A stretch of DNA of 5,908 nucleotides from Candidatus Zixiibacteriota bacterium. Lineage in GTDB: Bacteria > Zixibacteria > MSB-5A5 > JAABVY01. The stretch is from assembly GCA_014730285.1 (NCBI GenBank), contig WJIM01000376.1:1-5908 (forward strand), given 5' to 3'. The first letter of the stretch is position 1, and the number at the start of each line of letters is the position of its first letter. The notes under the pieces were generated by a model. That model was not told the origin of the DNA, did no database searches, and saw nothing but the letters and a program-made list of their open reading frames with translations. Made by a program: the position numbers and the translations under genes. Shown here one piece after another: positions 4,610-5,908 of the stretch.

Positions 4610-5908
4610 ATGAGCTATGTTTCCAACTCTGAATCTGAACGCAATGATATGCTCAAAAAGATCGGGGTTTCCAAATTCGAGGATTTAATCGAGGAAATCC
4701 CGGAAAGCCTCAGACTAAAAAAGCCGCTCTCATTGGACAAAGGCAAATCCGAATTCGAAGTGATAAATATGCTTCGCAAGCTTGCCGCAATTAACAAAGA
4801 TGCATCGGAGATGATCTGTTTCATGGGCGGCGGAGCTTACGATCATTATATTCCGGCCGGAGTAGACGCTATAATTTCCCGCTCGGAATTTCTAACTGCC
4901 TATACGCCGTATCAGGCGGAAGTCTCTCAGGGGACATTGCAGAGTATCTATGAATTCCAGTCGCTGGTCTGCCGTCTGACAGGTATGGAGATTGCTAACG
5001 CCTCGATGTATGACGGGGCGTCCTCCACAGCCGAAGCGGTTTTGATGGCGGTAACACAGACCAAAAAGAAGACGGTCTTTCTTGCTCCGGGGCTTCATCC
5101 TGCTTACAAGGCGGTAATCGAGGCTTATACCTCAGGCATGAATCTCGATATTCAGACACTGAAAGAGGATGACGGCCTGGTAGAGGTGAGCCAGCTTAAT
5201 GATATCGATTTTGATGATGCCGCTTGTGTGATTGTGCAGTCGCCGAATTTCTTCGGGCTGATCGAAAATATCAAGAGCATCGGATCATATCTGAGCGATA
5301 AGAAAGCGATGTTTATCGTGGCGGCTAATCCGATTGCTCTGCCGCTTCTAACTCCGCCCGGCGAGGCAAATGCCGATATCGCGATAGGGGAGATGCATGT
5401 TTTCGGAAACGGCCTGAACTACGGCGGGCCGTATATCGGATATTTTGCGGCGCAGAAAAAATATATGCGCAGAATTCCCGGACGGCTTTCGGCCAGCACC
5501 GAGGATGTTGACGGTGAAAAGGGTTATGTGCTTACCCTGCAAACTCGCGAACAGCATATAAGGCGCGATAAGGCAACCTCGAATATCTGTACCAACCAGG
5601 CATTATGCGCGCTGGCATCGACTGTATATATGTCCCTGATGGGTGAGGATGGAATCAAAACCGCTGCCGAGGAATCGGTGCGCAAGGCGCATTATCTGGC
5701 GGACAAAATGGCTTCTCTGCCGGATGTTTCGCTCGTATATGACGGCAATTTCTTCAATGAGTTCGTAGTCAGGCTTTCTATGCCAGCTGATGATTTCATC
5801 AATTTAATGGAGAAGGAAAATATCCTGGCAGGAGTGCCGCTTTTCTGGTTTGACTCGGAGAGGACTAGCGATCTTCTGATTGCGGTTACCGAGAAACGCT
5901 CCAAAGAA
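4610..5908 (+). CDS. gcvPA: Glycine dehydrogenase subunit 1 (alpha), 3' cut by window
   Basis: This is the alpha half of the two-subunit P-protein, which decarboxylates glycine and transfers the aminomethyl group to lipoyl-GcvH. In split P-proteins the PLP-binding lysine is on the beta subunit, so no PLP lysine is expected here. The window holds 433 codons without a stop, ending AVTEKRSKE; family members run about 440-450 residues, so only the last few are missing. Family motifs seen: FMGGGAYDHYIP (71-82), YTPYQAEVSQGTLQ (98-111), MYDGASS (133-139), LNYGGPYIG (269-277) and LTLQTREQHIRRDKATSNIC (308-327). The segment GRLSASTEDVDG (291-302) departs slightly from the usual form. The start at 4610 is 3 bp after the gcvH stop; GGAG (4597-4600) lies inside the end of gcvH, suggesting translational coupling. 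gcvPB would be expected next, beyond the window. Confidence 0.96.
   Translation, partial: MSYVSNSESERNDMLKKIGVSKFEDLIEEIPESLRLKKPLSLDKGKSEFEVINMLRKLAAINKDASEMICFMGGGAYDHYIPAGVDAIISRSEFLTAYTPYQAEVSQGTLQSIYEFQSLVCRLTGMEIANASMYDGASSTAEAVLMAVTQTKKKTVFLAPGLHPAYKAVIEAYTSGMNLDIQTLKEDDGLVEVSQLNDIDFDDAACVIVQSPNFFGLIENIKSIGSYLSDKKAMFIVAANPIALPLLTPPGEANADIAIGEMHVFGNGLNYGGPYIGYFAAQKKYMRRIPGRLSASTEDVDGEKGYVLTLQTREQHIRRDKATSNICTNQALCALASTVYMSLMGEDGIKTAAEESVRKAHYLADKMASLPDVSLVYDGNFFNEFVVRLSMPADDFINLMEKENILAGVPLFWFDSERTSDLLIAVTEKRSKE

Overview
The window looks like chromosomal DNA of an uncultivated bacterium. The right half holds conserved metabolic genes packed as an operon; the left half is a palindrome-rich accessory stretch with two exported proteins of unknown role. 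The split glycine dehydrogenase, the moderate GC of the core genes and the dense short palindromic repeats between genes resemble genomes of FCB-type candidate phyla (Zixibacteria-like). That placement is a weak impression; no marker gene here settles it.

Layout. Positions 1-638 carry no convincing gene. They hold a chain of strong inverted repeats: a nested hairpin (40-86), a 10-bp-stem hairpin (118-142), a possible three-way junction (167-233), a GC hairpin repeat (263-306), and a composite of two repeat families called R2 (332-390) and R1 (407-460) here. A promoter-like segment (518-564) then precedes gene 1 (639-1367), a predicted lipoprotein with a DUF2225-like zinc-ribbon N-terminus and a helical C-terminus. 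The gap 1368-1509 holds second copies of the GC hairpin repeat and of the promoter-like segment, followed by gene 2 (1510-2571), an AT-rich gene for an exported protein I do not recognise. The gap 2572-2837 holds a degenerate R1, then a second R2 and a complete R1 in the same order, spacing and orientation as at 332-460. The two accessory genes are therefore bracketed by direct copies of one composite repeat.

From 2838 onward three genes run co-directionally with 14-bp and 3-bp gaps: accC (biotin carboxylase), gcvH (lipoyl carrier of the glycine cleavage system) and gcvPA (alpha half of glycine dehydrogenase, lacking only its last few residues at the window edge). GcvH and GcvPA act together: P-protein decarboxylates glycine and passes the aminomethyl group to the lipoyl arm of GcvH. 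AccC instead carboxylates biotin for malonyl-CoA synthesis. Its place directly before gcvH, with no accB or gcvT in view, is unusual. I see no glycine riboswitch in front of this operon.

The least explained part is the repeat system: several palindrome families recur in a fixed order, each accessory gene has the same promoter-like block in front of it, and the ends of R1 are perfect inverted repeats. No transposase, CRISPR array, tRNA or rRNA gene was seen.
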